Of a DNA stretch of 64,000 nt, positions 40,601 through 51,899 are shown in pieces. The notes beneath the pieces were generated by a model, which was given only the letters and a program-made list of their open reading frames with translations, searched no databases and was not told where the DNA came from. The stretch lies in the NCBI GenBank assembly GCA_014843695.1, contig CM026386.1:11163814-11227813 (forward strand). Reading direction: 5' to 3'. The translations under genes and the position numbers were made by a program. The stretch comes from Archivesica marissinica (Eukaryota; Mollusca; Bivalvia; Venerida; Vesicomyidae). Positions within the stretch are counted from its first letter, which is position 1, and every line of letters begins with the position of its first letter.

Positions 40601-42360
40601 AAAGTTTATTAATACATACTACCCCAACATAATGACCACGTTTATAGTACAAGGTAAAGTTTATTAATACATACCACCCCAACATAACGACCACGTTTAT
40701 AGTACAAGGTAAAGTTTATTAATCTATCGCTGTCCAACATAACGACCACGTTCATAGTACAAGGTAAAGTTTATTAATACATACCACCCCAACATAACGA
40801 TCACGTTTATAGTACAAGGTAAAGTTTATTAATACATACCACCCCAACATAACGACCACGTTTATAGTGCAAGGTAAAGTTTATTAATATATCGCTGCCC
40901 AACATAACGACCACGTTTATAGTACAAGGTACAGTTTATTAATACATACCACCCCAACATAACGACCACGTTTATAGTGCAAGGTAAAGTTTATTAATCT
41001 ATCGCTGCCCAACATAACGACCACGTTTATAGTACAAGGTACAGTTTATTAATACATACCACCCCAACATAACGACCACGTTTATAGTACAAGGTACAGT
41101 TTATTAATACATACCACCCCAACATAACGACCACGTTTATAGTACAAGGTAAAGTTTATAGTACACGGTAAAGTTTATTAACACATACTACCCCAACATA
41201 ACGACCACGTTTATAGTACAAGGTAAAGTTTATTAATCTATCGCTGCCCAACATAACGACCACATTTATAGTACAAGGTAAAGTTTATTAATATATCGCT
41301 GCCCAACATAACGACCACGTTTATAGTACAAGGTAAAGTTTATTAATCTATCGCTGCCCAACATAACGACCACGTTTATAGTACAAGGTAAAGTTTATTA
41401 ATCTATCGCTGCCCAACATAACGACCACGTTTATAGTACAAGGTAAAGTTTATAGTACACGGTAAAGTTTATTAACACATACTACCCCAACATAACGACC
41501 ACGTTTATAGTACAAGGTAAAGTTTATTACTATCGCTGCCCAACATAACGACCACGTTTATAGTACACGGTAAAGTTTATTAACACATACTACCCCAACA
41601 TAACGACCACGTTTATAGTACAAGGTAAAGTTTATTAATCTATCGCTGCCCAACATAGCGACCACGTTTATAGTACACGGTAAAGTTTATTAACACATAC
41701 TACCCCAACATAACGACCACGTTTATAGTACAAGGTAACGTCAATCTATCGCTGCCCAACATAACGACCACATTTATAGTACAAGGTAAAGTTTATTAAT
41801 CTATCGCTGCCCAACATAACGACCACGTTTATAGTACAAGGTAAACTTTATTAATCTATCGCTGCCCAACATAACGAACACGTTTATAGTACACGGTAAA
41901 GTTTATTAATCTATCGCTGCCCAATATAACGACCTCGTTTATAGTACAAGGTAAAGTTTATTAATCTATCGCTGCCCAACATAACGACCACGTTTATAGT
42001 ACAAGGTAAAGTTTATTAATCTATCGCTGCCCAACATAACGACCACGTTTATAGTACAAGGTAAAGTTTATTAATATATCGCTGCCCAACATAACGACCA
42101 CATTTATAGTACAAGGTAAAGTTTATTAATCTATCGCTACCCAACATAACGACCACGTTTATAGTACAAGGTAAAGTTTATTAATACATACCACCCCAAC
42201 ATAACGACCACGTTTATAGTACAAGGTAAAGTTATTAACCTATCGCTACCCAACATAACGACCACGTTTATAGTACAAGGTAAAGTTTATTAATCTATCG
42301 CTGCCCAACATAACGACCACATTTATAGTACAAGGTAAAGTGTATTAATCTATCGCTGTC
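34613..42360. repeat. 55-bp satellite, family A, array 2 (about 140 copies)
   Basis: Same unit, subtypes and orientation as 1-8377, including the 74-bp variants (near 34870, 35985, 36118, 40430, 41158 and 41450). Rare variants reappear in the same order as at the start of the window: AACATAATGACC followed by GCTGTCCAACATAACG with GTTCATAG, then GTGCAAGGTACAG. Examples are 35100-35990 and 40600-41165. The marker GGTAACGTCAATC of array 1 recurs at about 41727. The two arrays are therefore recent copies of one another or parts of one larger array. Confidence 0.97.
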
Positions 42361-43166
42361 CAACATAATCGGGATGCTTGTCGTGAAATGTATCGTATAG
42401 CAACATATCTCTGATAAACAAAGCCAGGATATGTAACGTGAAAGGTAACATCTAGCAACCTATCTCTGTCCAACATAGCCAGGATGTGTAACGTGAAAGG
42501 TATCGTCTAGTAAACCTATCTCTGTCCAACATAGCCAGGATGTGTAACGTGAAAGGTATCGCCTAGCAACCTATCTCTGTCCAACATAGCCAGCATATGT
42601 AACGTGACAGGTAACGCCTAGCAACCTATCTCTGTCCAACATAGCCAGGATGTGTAACGTGAAAGGTATCGTCTAGCAACCTATTTCTGTCCAACATAGC
42701 CAGCATATGTAACGTGACAGGTAACGCCTAGCAACCTATCTCTGTCCAACATAGCCAGGATGTGTAACGTGAAAGGTATCGTCTAGCAACCTATTTCTGT
42801 CCAACATAGCCAGCATATGTAACGTGACAGGTAACGCCTAGCAACCTATCTCTGTCCAACATAGCCAGGATGTGTAACGTGAAAGGTATCGTCTAGCAAC
42901 CTATTTCTGTCCAACATAGCCAGCATATGTAACGTGACAGGTAACGCCTAGCAACCTATCTCTGTCCAACATAGCCAGGATGTGTAACGTGAAAGGTATC
43001 GTCTAGCAACCTATTTCTGTCCAACATAGCCAGCATATGTAACGTGACAGGTAACGCCTAGCAACCTATCTCTGTCCAACATAGCCAGGATGTGTAACGT
43101 GAAAGGTATCGTCTAGCAACCTATTTCTGTCCAACATAGCCAAGATGTGTAACGTGAAAGGTAACG

Positions 43167-43247
43167 TGAAAGGATAATAGCTATGCATAGCTAATGTTCA
43201 TTGTTTAATCATGCCGACTCAAAATAAATTTTGTATCTTGTATCTTG
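43167..43247 (+). mobile_element. 81-bp insertion in family B satellite, copy 1 (SINE-tail-like)
   Basis: Interrupts a unit between GGTAACG and CCTAGC. It contains AATAGCTATGCATAGCTAAT and ends AAATAAATTTTGTATCTTGT then ATCTTG, a tail resembling SINE/LINE 3' ends. TAACG on both sides may be a 5-bp target-site duplication. An identical insertion lies about 361 bp downstream. Confidence 0.6.
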
Positions 43248-43527
43248 TAACGCCTAGCAACCTATCTCTGTCCAACATAGTCAGGATGTGTAACGTGAAA
43301 GGTAACGCCTAGCAACCTATCTCTGTCCAACATAGCCATGATATGTAGCGTGAAAGGTAACGCCTAGCAACCTATTTCTGTCCAACATAGCCAGGATATG
43401 TAACGTGTAAATTATCGTCTAGCAACCTATCTCTGTCCAACATAGCCAGGATATGTAACGTGTAAGGTATCGTCTAGCAACCTATTTCTGTCCAACATAG
43501 CCAGGTTATGTAACGTGAAAGGTAACG

Positions 43528-43608
43528 TGAAAGGATAATAGCTATGCATAGCTAATGTTCATTGTTTAATCATGCCGACTCAAAATAAATTTTGTATCTT
43601 GTATCTTG
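43528..43608 (+). mobile_element. 81-bp insertion in family B satellite, copy 2
   Basis: Same sequence and same position within the repeat unit as the insertion at 43167, about 361 bp away. The surrounding units match as well, so this copy probably arose when a segment of the array containing the insertion was duplicated and not by a second insertion. Confidence 0.6.
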
Positions 43609-44150
43609 TAACGCCTAGCAACCTTTCTCTGTCCAACATAGCCAGGATGTGTAACGTGAAAGGTATCGTCTAGCAACCTATCTATGTCCAACATAGCCAG
43701 GATGTGTAACGTGAAAGGTATCATCTAGCAACCTATTTCTGTCCAACATAGCCAGGATGTGTAACGTGGAAGGTAACGCCTAGCAACCTATTTCTGTCCA
43801 ACATAGCCAGGATGTGTAACGTGAAAGGTAACGCCTAGCAACCTATCTCTGTCCAACATAGCCAGGATATGTAACGTGTAAGGTATCGTCTAGCATCCTA
43901 TCTCTGACTAACATAGCCAGGATGTGTAACGTGGAAGGTATCGTCTAGCACATATCTCTGACTAACATAGCCAGGATATGTAACGTGAAAGGTAACGCCT
44001 AGCAACCTATCTCTGTCCAACATAGCCAGGATGTGTAACGTGGAAGGTATCGTCTAGCACATATCTCTGACTAACATAGCCAGGATGTGTAACGTAAAAG
44101 TATCGTCTAGGAAACTACCTCTGAACTTCAAAGCCAGGATATATAACTAA

Positions 44151-45410
44151 AACAACCGTCAAATATATTGCTTTGATAACTTGCATACTGTTTGCAGGGG
44201 TTGTTCCATACACCCCTCCCCAGCACGCACCCCACCCCCCAAGAGTGGCAGTGAACCTGAAAGTTGGCCAAAATAGTCCGTTAACAGAAATTAGAATACG
44301 AAACTCAAACATTGACATTTCTAAACAACATGTATTGCTTTGAAACGCCACATACACTGACTATTTCTCTACGCCTACACAAATAGTAAGTCACCACCAC
44401 CAAGAGTTACCTTGAACTTTGACCCAAGAATAGTCCGATTTCTGAAATTATATATGCCTAAAAAACCCTCACACATCATTTCTCAAAAACGTCAGTCATT
44501 GCTTTGAAACTTCCGCAAAACATTGGATGACTAATTCTCTAAACACACATTAAGTACCCACCCCAAGTAGTGGCATTGAACTTCAGAATTTCAGAAATTG
44601 TCCATGCATAAGCATAACTCAAACATTATAATTTTTCAAAAACATTCAAAGTTTTTACGTTGAAACTGCACGTAGACAAGTCCCCATCCCCAAGAGTGAC
44701 CTAGACCTTGAATGTTGGCCCAAAAAAGGCCGATTTCACAAATTAGTTGTGGGTACAAAAATGCAATCATCAAACATTTCTTTAAAAACGGTTATCAAAG
44801 CTTTGAGGCTTCACATACACACCAAGGACTAATTATCTACACCCACATGTTGTCTCCACCCCATGAGTGACCGTGTACTTCAAATTTGGTTAACTATAGT
44901 CCGATTTCAGAAATTATTGATGTGCAAAAACAACTCAAACATTATCATTTCTCAAAAACGTCAAAGTTATTGCTTTGAAGCTTCGAATACACATCCGATG
45001 GCTAAACATCTACACCCACAGTAAGTCCCCACCCAAAATCATGACATTGAACTCGAAATGTGGCCAGACATTATTTTTGCATAAAAACCTCGAACATGAA
45101 AGTGACATTATATCGCAAAAAGCAAAATGTATTTTCAGGTTTATATTATAAAGAGATGGAACGGAGGTCGCCAGTTCGGACAGCTGAGTTTTTCTACGGG
45201 TACTCGGTTTCCTCCAACACGAATGACCATATTTACGCTTTTATCCGCGCCAACGAGAGTAATTAATATAAGCTGTTAAACCTTGTTTCGCAATCGTTGT
45301 AAAAATAAATAAAGTTTAAACTTTAGGATTAACTCTCTACACCAACACTATGTCCCACCCTACGACTGACTATGAACTTGAATTTTGGCAATTCGTCGGA
45401 AAACATAAAA
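44151..45410. repeat. Old 165-170 bp tandem repeat, about seven diverged monomers
   Basis: The landmark CCCAAGAGTG-ACnTTGAACTT recurs at about 44241, 44402, 44565, 44692, 44863, 45035 and 45361. Between landmarks the order AATAGTCCGATTTCAGAAATT, AACTCAAACATTAT, TTTCTCAAAAACG, TTGCTTTGAAACTTC, then CTCTACACCCACA is kept. Spacing is 161-172 bp, apart from one shortened monomer (127 bp) and one enlarged by a SINE insertion (326 bp). Divergence is high, unlike the nearly uniform arrays on either side. No coding function is inferred. Confidence 0.85.
45150..45320 (+). mobile_element. SINE-like element inserted in the 165-170 bp repeat
   Basis: Accounts for the enlarged monomer between 45035 and 45361. 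It contains TTTCTACGGGTACTCGGTTT then CCTCCAACAC, a block common in mollusc dispersed repeats. It ends with ATTAATATAAGCTGTTAAAC, CTTGTTTCGCAATCG and AAAAATAAATAAAG. The tail matches the tail of the SINE at 51658-51899 (ATTAATATAAG, CTTGTTTCGCAATCG), so both probably used the same LINE partner for retroposition. The 5' end is not clearly defined. Confidence 0.6.
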
Positions 45411-45623
45411 CATACTTTATTATGCTGGAGCAGAACGTGTACAGTCAAAAGTTCGTGGCGAGACACTATTGGGGCGGTGGCATTGTTACATTCAAGTAAT
45501 TTATATCTATCCGATTTATGTCAAAATGTTTTCATGTTATCTTTCCCACAATGCATAATGCCAACTTATGCGGTGTCAAATGTGTTAGCTTCTCCATAGA
45601 CCACAATACATAGTGCTTCAGTG

Positions 45624-45891
45624 TGTGCGTGCGTGCGTGCGTGCGTGCGTGTCTGTGTTTTACGTTTATTTATCGTCGCTACCGGTTGCCCATATGAACG
45701 ACGCTTGCATTTTAGATTGTTTGGAGGATAGTGCAATAGTTCTTTTACGTGCACGATGTAAAGCACCGACAAGAGACCTCGGTTTAATGTTCCCTCTGAA
45801 ACACGTTATTAGGGTCGGACGGAGATCGAACCTGCGAGCCCTGGATTACTAGTCCAAAGTGTTAACCACTGGACCACAGATCCGTCTGTGC
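45624..45891 (-). mobile_element. tRNA-derived SINE (MetaSINE-like), complete with target-site duplication
   Basis: On the minus strand the 5' end has a tRNA-like head: A box TGGTCCAGTGG (45876-45866), an anticodon arm TGGA-CTAGTAA-TCCA (AGT, threonine-like) and B box GGTTCGATCTCC (45832-45821). The body reads AAACCGAGGTCTCTTGTCGG then GTGCTTTACATCG, followed by the 3' segment whose plus-strand form is CGTTTATTTATCGTCGCTAC then CGGTTGCCCATATG. A (CACG)n tail closes the element. The 9-bp GCTTCAGTG occurs at 45615-45623 and 45892-45900, flanking it as a target-site duplication. The conserved body resembles the Meta domain known from mollusc SINEs, but that family name is from memory. Confidence 0.85.
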
Positions 45892-45899
45892 GCTTCAGT

Positions 45900-46180
45900 G
45901 GTTTTTGATTGTTGAATAAATAGCCACAGTATGCATAGGATTTAAGCCAAAAACGATCCATAATGTGAAATTGCATATTACATATTGGATCCATTTGAGG
46001 CTTATATCTTACTTAAAACATACACAACTACAACAAGATCCTACTAATTAAAATTGTTAATTTCGTATATGTATGCGTAGGATTTAATATAATACTCTGG
46101 CCTGTTGACAGCAGTCCAATATTAATAATAATGGACTGCAAGTACAATGGTATGACGTCACGTCAGTGTTTTAAATTTAA
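45900..46180 (+). mobile_element. Dispersed element, inverted partner of 31560-31880, ending just before the sulfotransferase acceptor
   Basis: Contains GGATTTAAGCC...GATCCA (45938-45964) and TGGATCC...GAGGCTTATATCTTACT (45984-46014) as inverted repeats of a MITE. Then follow TGACAGCAGTCCAATATTAA and the palindromic TGACGTCA (46153-46160). Similarity to the reverse complement of 31560-31880 ends at about 46178, some 20 bp before the splice acceptor of the exon at 46201. Confidence 0.65.
46153..46160. promoter_or_regulatory. Palindromic CRE-type site TGACGTCA within the dispersed element
   Basis: A perfect 8-bp cAMP-response-element palindrome. The same site is kept in the inverted copy at 31609-31616. 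Being inside a mobile element and an intron, activity is not implied; the conservation may only reflect shared ancestry. Confidence 0.3.
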
Positions 46181-46200
46181 ATAGTGTATGTTCATTTCAG

Positions 46201-46402
46201 ATAGATCCGGCGCTGGACAAAAAAGCAATGCGCACAACGCAGTGACGGTTCTGATTCTCACGTATATGAGGTCAGGTTCGAGTCTCACAGGGGACATACT
46301 GCAGCAAAGTCCTGATGCTTTCTATGTATATGAACCATTCAGACTAATTGGTCGGAAGAATGCTTCGACATTTACTGTATCCTATGTAAACGGAACCAAG
46401 AG
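46201..46402 (+). CDS. Carbohydrate sulfotransferase (gene 2), PAPS-binding exon
   Basis: Exon between acceptor TGTTCATTTCAG and donor AG|GTATGT. It encodes RSGAGQKSNAHNAVTVLILT, then YMRSGSSLTGDILQQSPDAF and YVYEPFRLIGRKNASTFTV up to NGTK. RSGSS is the 5'-phosphosulfate-binding loop and FYVYEPF the following conserved strand of the CHST1/3-like Golgi sulfotransferases. NAS and NGT are possible N-glycosylation sites, fitting a lumenal domain. The exon is entered with two bases and leaves with two (AG), which combine with the first base of the exon at 52154 to give an arginine codon. An upstream exon with the start and membrane anchor must exist but was not found between 44150 and 46200. Confidence 0.9.
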
Positions 46403-46739
46403 GTATGTGTTATCCAGAAATTATTTTATTTTAAACGTCTGGACTCTCTATCGCATGTCATAATTCAAACTTAACTGATGATAAACCGTTGTGCCTGTAT
46501 TTGCTGGGTAGCGGTTCATATACGGTTCTATAAATTTAGATTGTTGCTATACTGTATGTCTGTTTCAGTGCAACTCATGCAATTTATTACTGCTATCATA
46601 AATATTCGGAGACATTCATCACATACTGTCATATTTCTTGTTTGGTGTAGAAAAAGGTTTTAAAAACTATGATATTCGTTCCATTGAGATACCATTTCTC
46701 AAAAATATGCTCACACTCATACATACACATCCATGCACA

Positions 46740-46785
46740 CCTAAATATGTCACACCCATGCACGCCATATTCGTGTACACACACA

Positions 46786-46829
<44 letters not shown>

Positions 46830-49800
46830 CGTCACACTCGTGTACATCCATACACACCCATGTACGTCACACTCGTGTACATCCATACACACCCATGTAC
46901 GTCACACTCGTGTACATACATACACACCCATACACGTCACACTCGTGTACATCCATACACATACATGTACGTCACACTCGTGTACATCCATACACACACA
47001 TGTACGTCACACTCGTGTACATCCATACACACCCATGCACACCACACTCGTGTACATCCATACACACCCATGTACGTCACACTCGTGTACATCCATACAT
47101 ACCCATGTACGTCACACTCGTGTACATCCATACACACCCATGTACGTCACACTCGTGTACATCCATACACACCCATGTACGTCACACTCGTGTACATCCA
47201 TACACACCCATGTACGTCACACTCGTGTACATCCATACACACCCATGTACGTCACACTCGTGTACATCCATACACACCCATGCACGTCACACTCGTGTAC
47301 ATCCATACACACCCATGTACGTCACACTCGTGTACATCCATACACACCCATGCACGTCACACTCGTGTACATCCATACACACCCATGCACGTCACACTCG
47401 TGTACATCCATACACACCCATGTACGTCACACTCGTGTACATCCATACACACCCATGTACGTCACACTCGTGTACATCCATACACACCCATGTACGTCAC
47501 ACTCGTGTACATCCATACACACCCATGTACACCACACTCGTGTACATCCATACACACCCATGTACGTCACACTCGTGTACATCCATACATACCCATGTAC
47601 GTCACACTCGTGTACATCCATACACACCCATGTACGTCACACTCGTGTACATCCATACACACCCATGTACGTCACACTCGTGTACATCCATACACACCCA
47701 TGTACGTCACACTCGTGTACATCCATACACACCCATGTACGTCACACTCGTGTACATCCATACACACCCATGCACGTCACACTCGTGTACATCCATACAC
47801 ACCCATGTACGTCACACTCGTGTACATCCATACACACCCATGCACACCACACTCGTGTACATCCATACACACCCATGCACGTCACACTCGTGTACATCCA
47901 TACACACCCATGTACGTCACACTCGTGTACATCCATACACACCCATGCACGTCACACTCGTGTACATCCATACACACCCATGCACACCACACTCGTGTAC
48001 ATCCATACATACCCATGTACGTCACACTCGTGTACACCATACACACCCATGCACGTCACACTCGTGTACATCCACACACCCATGTACGTCACACTCGTGT
48101 ACATCCATACACACCCATGTACGTCACACTCGTGTACATCCATACACACCCATGCACGTCACACTCGTGTACATCCATACACACCCATGTACGTCACACT
48201 CGTGTACATCCATACACACCCATGTACGTCACACTCGTGTACATCCATACACACCCATGCACCACACTCGTGTACATCCATACATACCCATGTACGTCAC
48301 ACTCGTGTACATCCATACACACCCATGCACGTCACACTCGTGTACATCCATACACACCCATGTACGTCACACTCGTGTACATCCATACACACCCATGTAC
48401 GTCACACTCGTGTACATCCATACATACCCATGTACGTCACACTCGTGTACATCCATACACACCCATGTACGTCACACTCGTGTACATCCATACATACCCA
48501 TGTACGTCACACTCGTGTACATCCATACACATCCATGTACACCACACTCGTGTACATCCATACACACCCATGCACGTCACACTCGTGTACATCCATACAC
48601 ACCCATGTACGTCACACTCGTGTACATCCATACACACCCATGTACGTCACACTCGTGTACATCCATACACACCCATGTACGTCACACTCGTGTACATCCA
48701 TACACACCCATGTACGTCACACTCGTGTACATCCATACATACCCATGTACGTCACACTCGTGTACATCCATACACACCCATGTACGTCACACTCGTGTAC
48801 ATCCATACACACCCATGTACGTCACACTCGTGTACATCCATACACACCCATGTACGTCACACTCGTGTACATCCATACACACCCATGTACGTCACACTCG
48901 TGTACATCCATACACACCCATGTACGTCACACTCGTGTACATCCATACACACCCATGCACGTCACACTCGTGTACATCCATACACACCCATGTACGTCAC
49001 ACTCGTGTACATCCATACACACCCATGCACACCACACTCGTGTACATCCATACACACCATGCACGTCACACTCGTGTACATCCATACACACCCATGTACG
49101 TCACACTCGTGTACATCCATACACACCCATGCACGTCACACTCGTCTACATCAATACACACCCATGCACACCACACTCGTGTACATCCATACATACCCAT
49201 GTACGTCACACTCGTGTACACCCATACACACCCATGCACGTCACACTCGTGTACACCCATACACACCCATGTACGTCACACTCGTTTACATCCATACACA
49301 CCCATGTACGTCACACTCGTGTACATCCATACACACCCATGCGCACCACACTCGTGTACATCCATACACACCCATGTACGTCACACTCGTGTACATCCAT
49401 ACATACCCATGTACGTCACACTCGTGTACATCCATACACATCCATGCACGTCACACTCGTGTACATCCATACACATCCATGTACACCACACTCGTGTACA
49501 TCCATACACACCCATTCACGTCACACTCGTGTACATCCATACATACCCATGTACGTCACACTCGTGTACATCCATACACACCCATGTACGTCACACTCGT
49601 GTACATCCATACATACCCATGTACGTCACACTCGTGTACATCCATACACACCCATGTACGTCACACTCGTGTACATCCATACACACCCATGTACGTCACA
49701 CTCGTGTACATCCATACATACCCATGTACGTCACACTCGTGTACATCCATACACATCCATGTACACCACACTCGTGTACATCCATACACACCCATGCACG

Positions 49801-51648
49801 TCACACTCGTGTACATCCATACACACCCATGTACGTCACACTCGTGTACATCCATACACACCCATGTACGTCACACTCGTGTACATCCATACACACCCAT
49901 GCACGTCACACTCGTGTACATCCATACACACCCATGTACGTCACACTCGTGTACATCCATACACACCCATGCACACCACACTCGTGTACATCCATACACA
50001 CCCATGCACGTCACACTCGTGTACATCCATACACACCCATGTACACCACACTCGTGTACATCCATACACACCCATGCACGTCACACTCGTGTACATCCAT
50101 ACATACCCATGTACGTCACACTCGTGTACATCCATACACACCCATGTACGTCACACTCGTGTACATCCATACATACCCATGTACGTCACACTCGTGTACA
50201 TCCATACACACCCATGTACGTCACACTCGTGTACATCCATACACACCCATGTACGTCACACTCGTGTACATCCATACACATCCATGTACACCACACTCGT
50301 GTACATCCATACACACCCATGCACGTCACACTCGTGTACATCCATACACACCCATGTACGTCACACTCGTGTACATCCATACACACCCATGTACGTCACA
50401 CTCGTGTACATCCATACATACCCATGTACGTCACACTCGTGTACATCCATACACACCCATGTACGTCACACTCGTGTACATCCATACACACCCATGTACA
50501 CCACACTCGTGTACATCCATACACACCATGCACACCACACTCGTGTACATCCATACACACCCATGTACGTCACACTCGTGTACATCCATACATACCCATG
50601 TACGTCACACTCGTGTACATCCATACACACCCATGCACGTCACACTCGTGTACATCCATACACACCCATGTACGTCACACTCGTGTACATCCATACACAC
50701 CCATGTACGTCACACTCGTGTACATCCATACATACCCATGTACGTCACACTCGTGTACATCCATACACACCCATGTACGTCACACTCGTGTACATCCATA
50801 CACACCCATGTACGTCACACTCGTGTACATCCATACACACCCATGTACGTCACACTCGTGTACATCCATACACACCCATGTACGTCACACTCGTGTACAT
50901 CCATACACACCCATGTACGTCACACTCGTGTACATCCATACACACCCATGTACGCCACACTCGTGTACATCCATACACACCCATGCACGTCACACTCGTG
51001 TACATCCATACACATCCATGTACACCACACTCGTGTACATCCATACACACCCATCACGTCACACTCGTGTACATCCATACATACCCATGTACGTCACACT
51101 CGTGTACATCCATACACACCCATGTACGTCACACTCGTGTACATCCATACATACCCATGTACGTCACACTCGTGTACATCCATACACACCCATGTACGTC
51201 ACACTCGTGTACATCCATACACACCCATGTACGTCACACTCGTGTACATCCATACATACCCATGTACGTCACACTCGTGTACATCCATACACACCCATGT
51301 ACGTCACACTCGTGTACATCCATACACACCCATGCACGTCACACTCGTTACATCATACACACCCATGCACGTCACACTCGTGTACATCCATACACACCCA
51401 TGTACGTCACACTCGTGTACATCCATACATACCCATGTACGTCACACTCGTTTACATCCATACACACCCATGTACGTCACACTCGTGTACATCCATACAC
51501 ACCCATGTACACCACACTCGTGTACATCCATACACACCCATGCACGTCACACTCGTGTACATCCATACATACCCATGTACGTCACACTCGTGTACATCCA
51601 TACACACCCATGTACGTCACACTCGTGTACATCCATACATACCCATGT
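46740..51648. repeat. 35-bp satellite in intron 1 (about 138 copies)
   Basis: Tandem unit of 35 bp: ACACCCATGTACGTCACACT followed by CGTGTACATCCATAC. Frequent variants are ATGCACGTC, ATGTACACC, CATACCC and CATCCATG. The left edge (46777-46830) passes through CACG and CA dinucleotide-like runs and a few degenerate units. Three units make 105 bp, so each plus frame repeats every 35 residues and none contains a stop, giving overlapping ORFs of 1600-1730 codons in three frames at once. That pattern, with no synonymous-site bias and no splice logic, argues against coding. Confidence 0.97.
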
Positions 51649-51657
51649 ACGTCACAC

Positions 51658-51899
51658 TTTTTTTTATTTTTATACAAATTTATTTTAGCTCGATTGCGAA
51701 ACAAGTTCTTTCAACTTATATTAATCACTCTCGAGACCTCATTCCTGATGGAATCCATCGCCATGAAGGAGAGAGAAGAGGCAATGTGGAATTTAAATGC
51801 CTTGCCTAAGGACACAATCGTAACGGCTCCAGCGGGGCTCGAACTCCGGACCTTTCGCACCTGAAGCCAACGCGCATCCACAGCGCTATCACGACTTCC
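51658..51899 (-). mobile_element. tRNA-derived SINE inserted in the 35-bp array, with 9-bp target-site duplication
   Basis: On the minus strand the head carries GATAGCGCTGTGGATGCG (A-box region) and GGAGTTCGAGCCCC (B-box). The body has GTCCTTAGGCAAGGCATTTA, a conserved block of animal SINEs, and the tail has ATTAATATAAG, CTTGTTTCGCAATCG and A-rich DNA (the T run at 51658). ACGTCACAC occurs at 51649-51657 and again at 51900-51908, exactly flanking the element, and the 35-bp repeat resumes in phase afterwards. The insertion is therefore later than the array. Confidence 0.88.

Larger units (their letters stand above)
42361..44150. repeat. 55-bp satellite, family B, diverged sister of family A
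   Basis: Tandem 55-bp unit with core GTCCAACATAGCCAGGATGT followed by GTAACGTGAAAGGTATCGTC and TAGCAACCTATCTCT. An ungapped alignment with the family A unit starting GCCCAACATA matches about 37 of 55 positions, so A and B share an ancestor and a fixed period. From 42591 to about 43140 the array is ordered as five 110-bp dimers (CAGCATATGT units alternating with CAGGATGTGT units). Single units at the right edge (43900-44150) are more degraded, with CTGACTAACATAG and a final CTTCAAAGCCAGGATATATA, as expected at an array margin. Confidence 0.95.

Noticed and set aside
44115..44357. 80-codon minus ORF and 45060-45266 plus ORF
   Set aside because: The first spans the edge of family B and the 165-170 bp repeat, the second spans a repeat monomer and a SINE; neither resembles a protein family.
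45821..45876. tRNA-Thr gene on the minus strand
   Set aside because: A and B boxes and an AGT anticodon arm are present, but the acceptor stem is not intact and the sequence continues into a SINE body repeated elsewhere; it is a SINE head.
46638..51864. Overlapping plus-strand ORFs of about 1600-1730 codons (HTRVHPY, VTLVYIH and SHSCTSI repeats)
   Set aside because: All three frames are open at once because the 35-bp unit has no stop; the region lies in an intron between exons of matching phase. Repeat by-product, not a protein.
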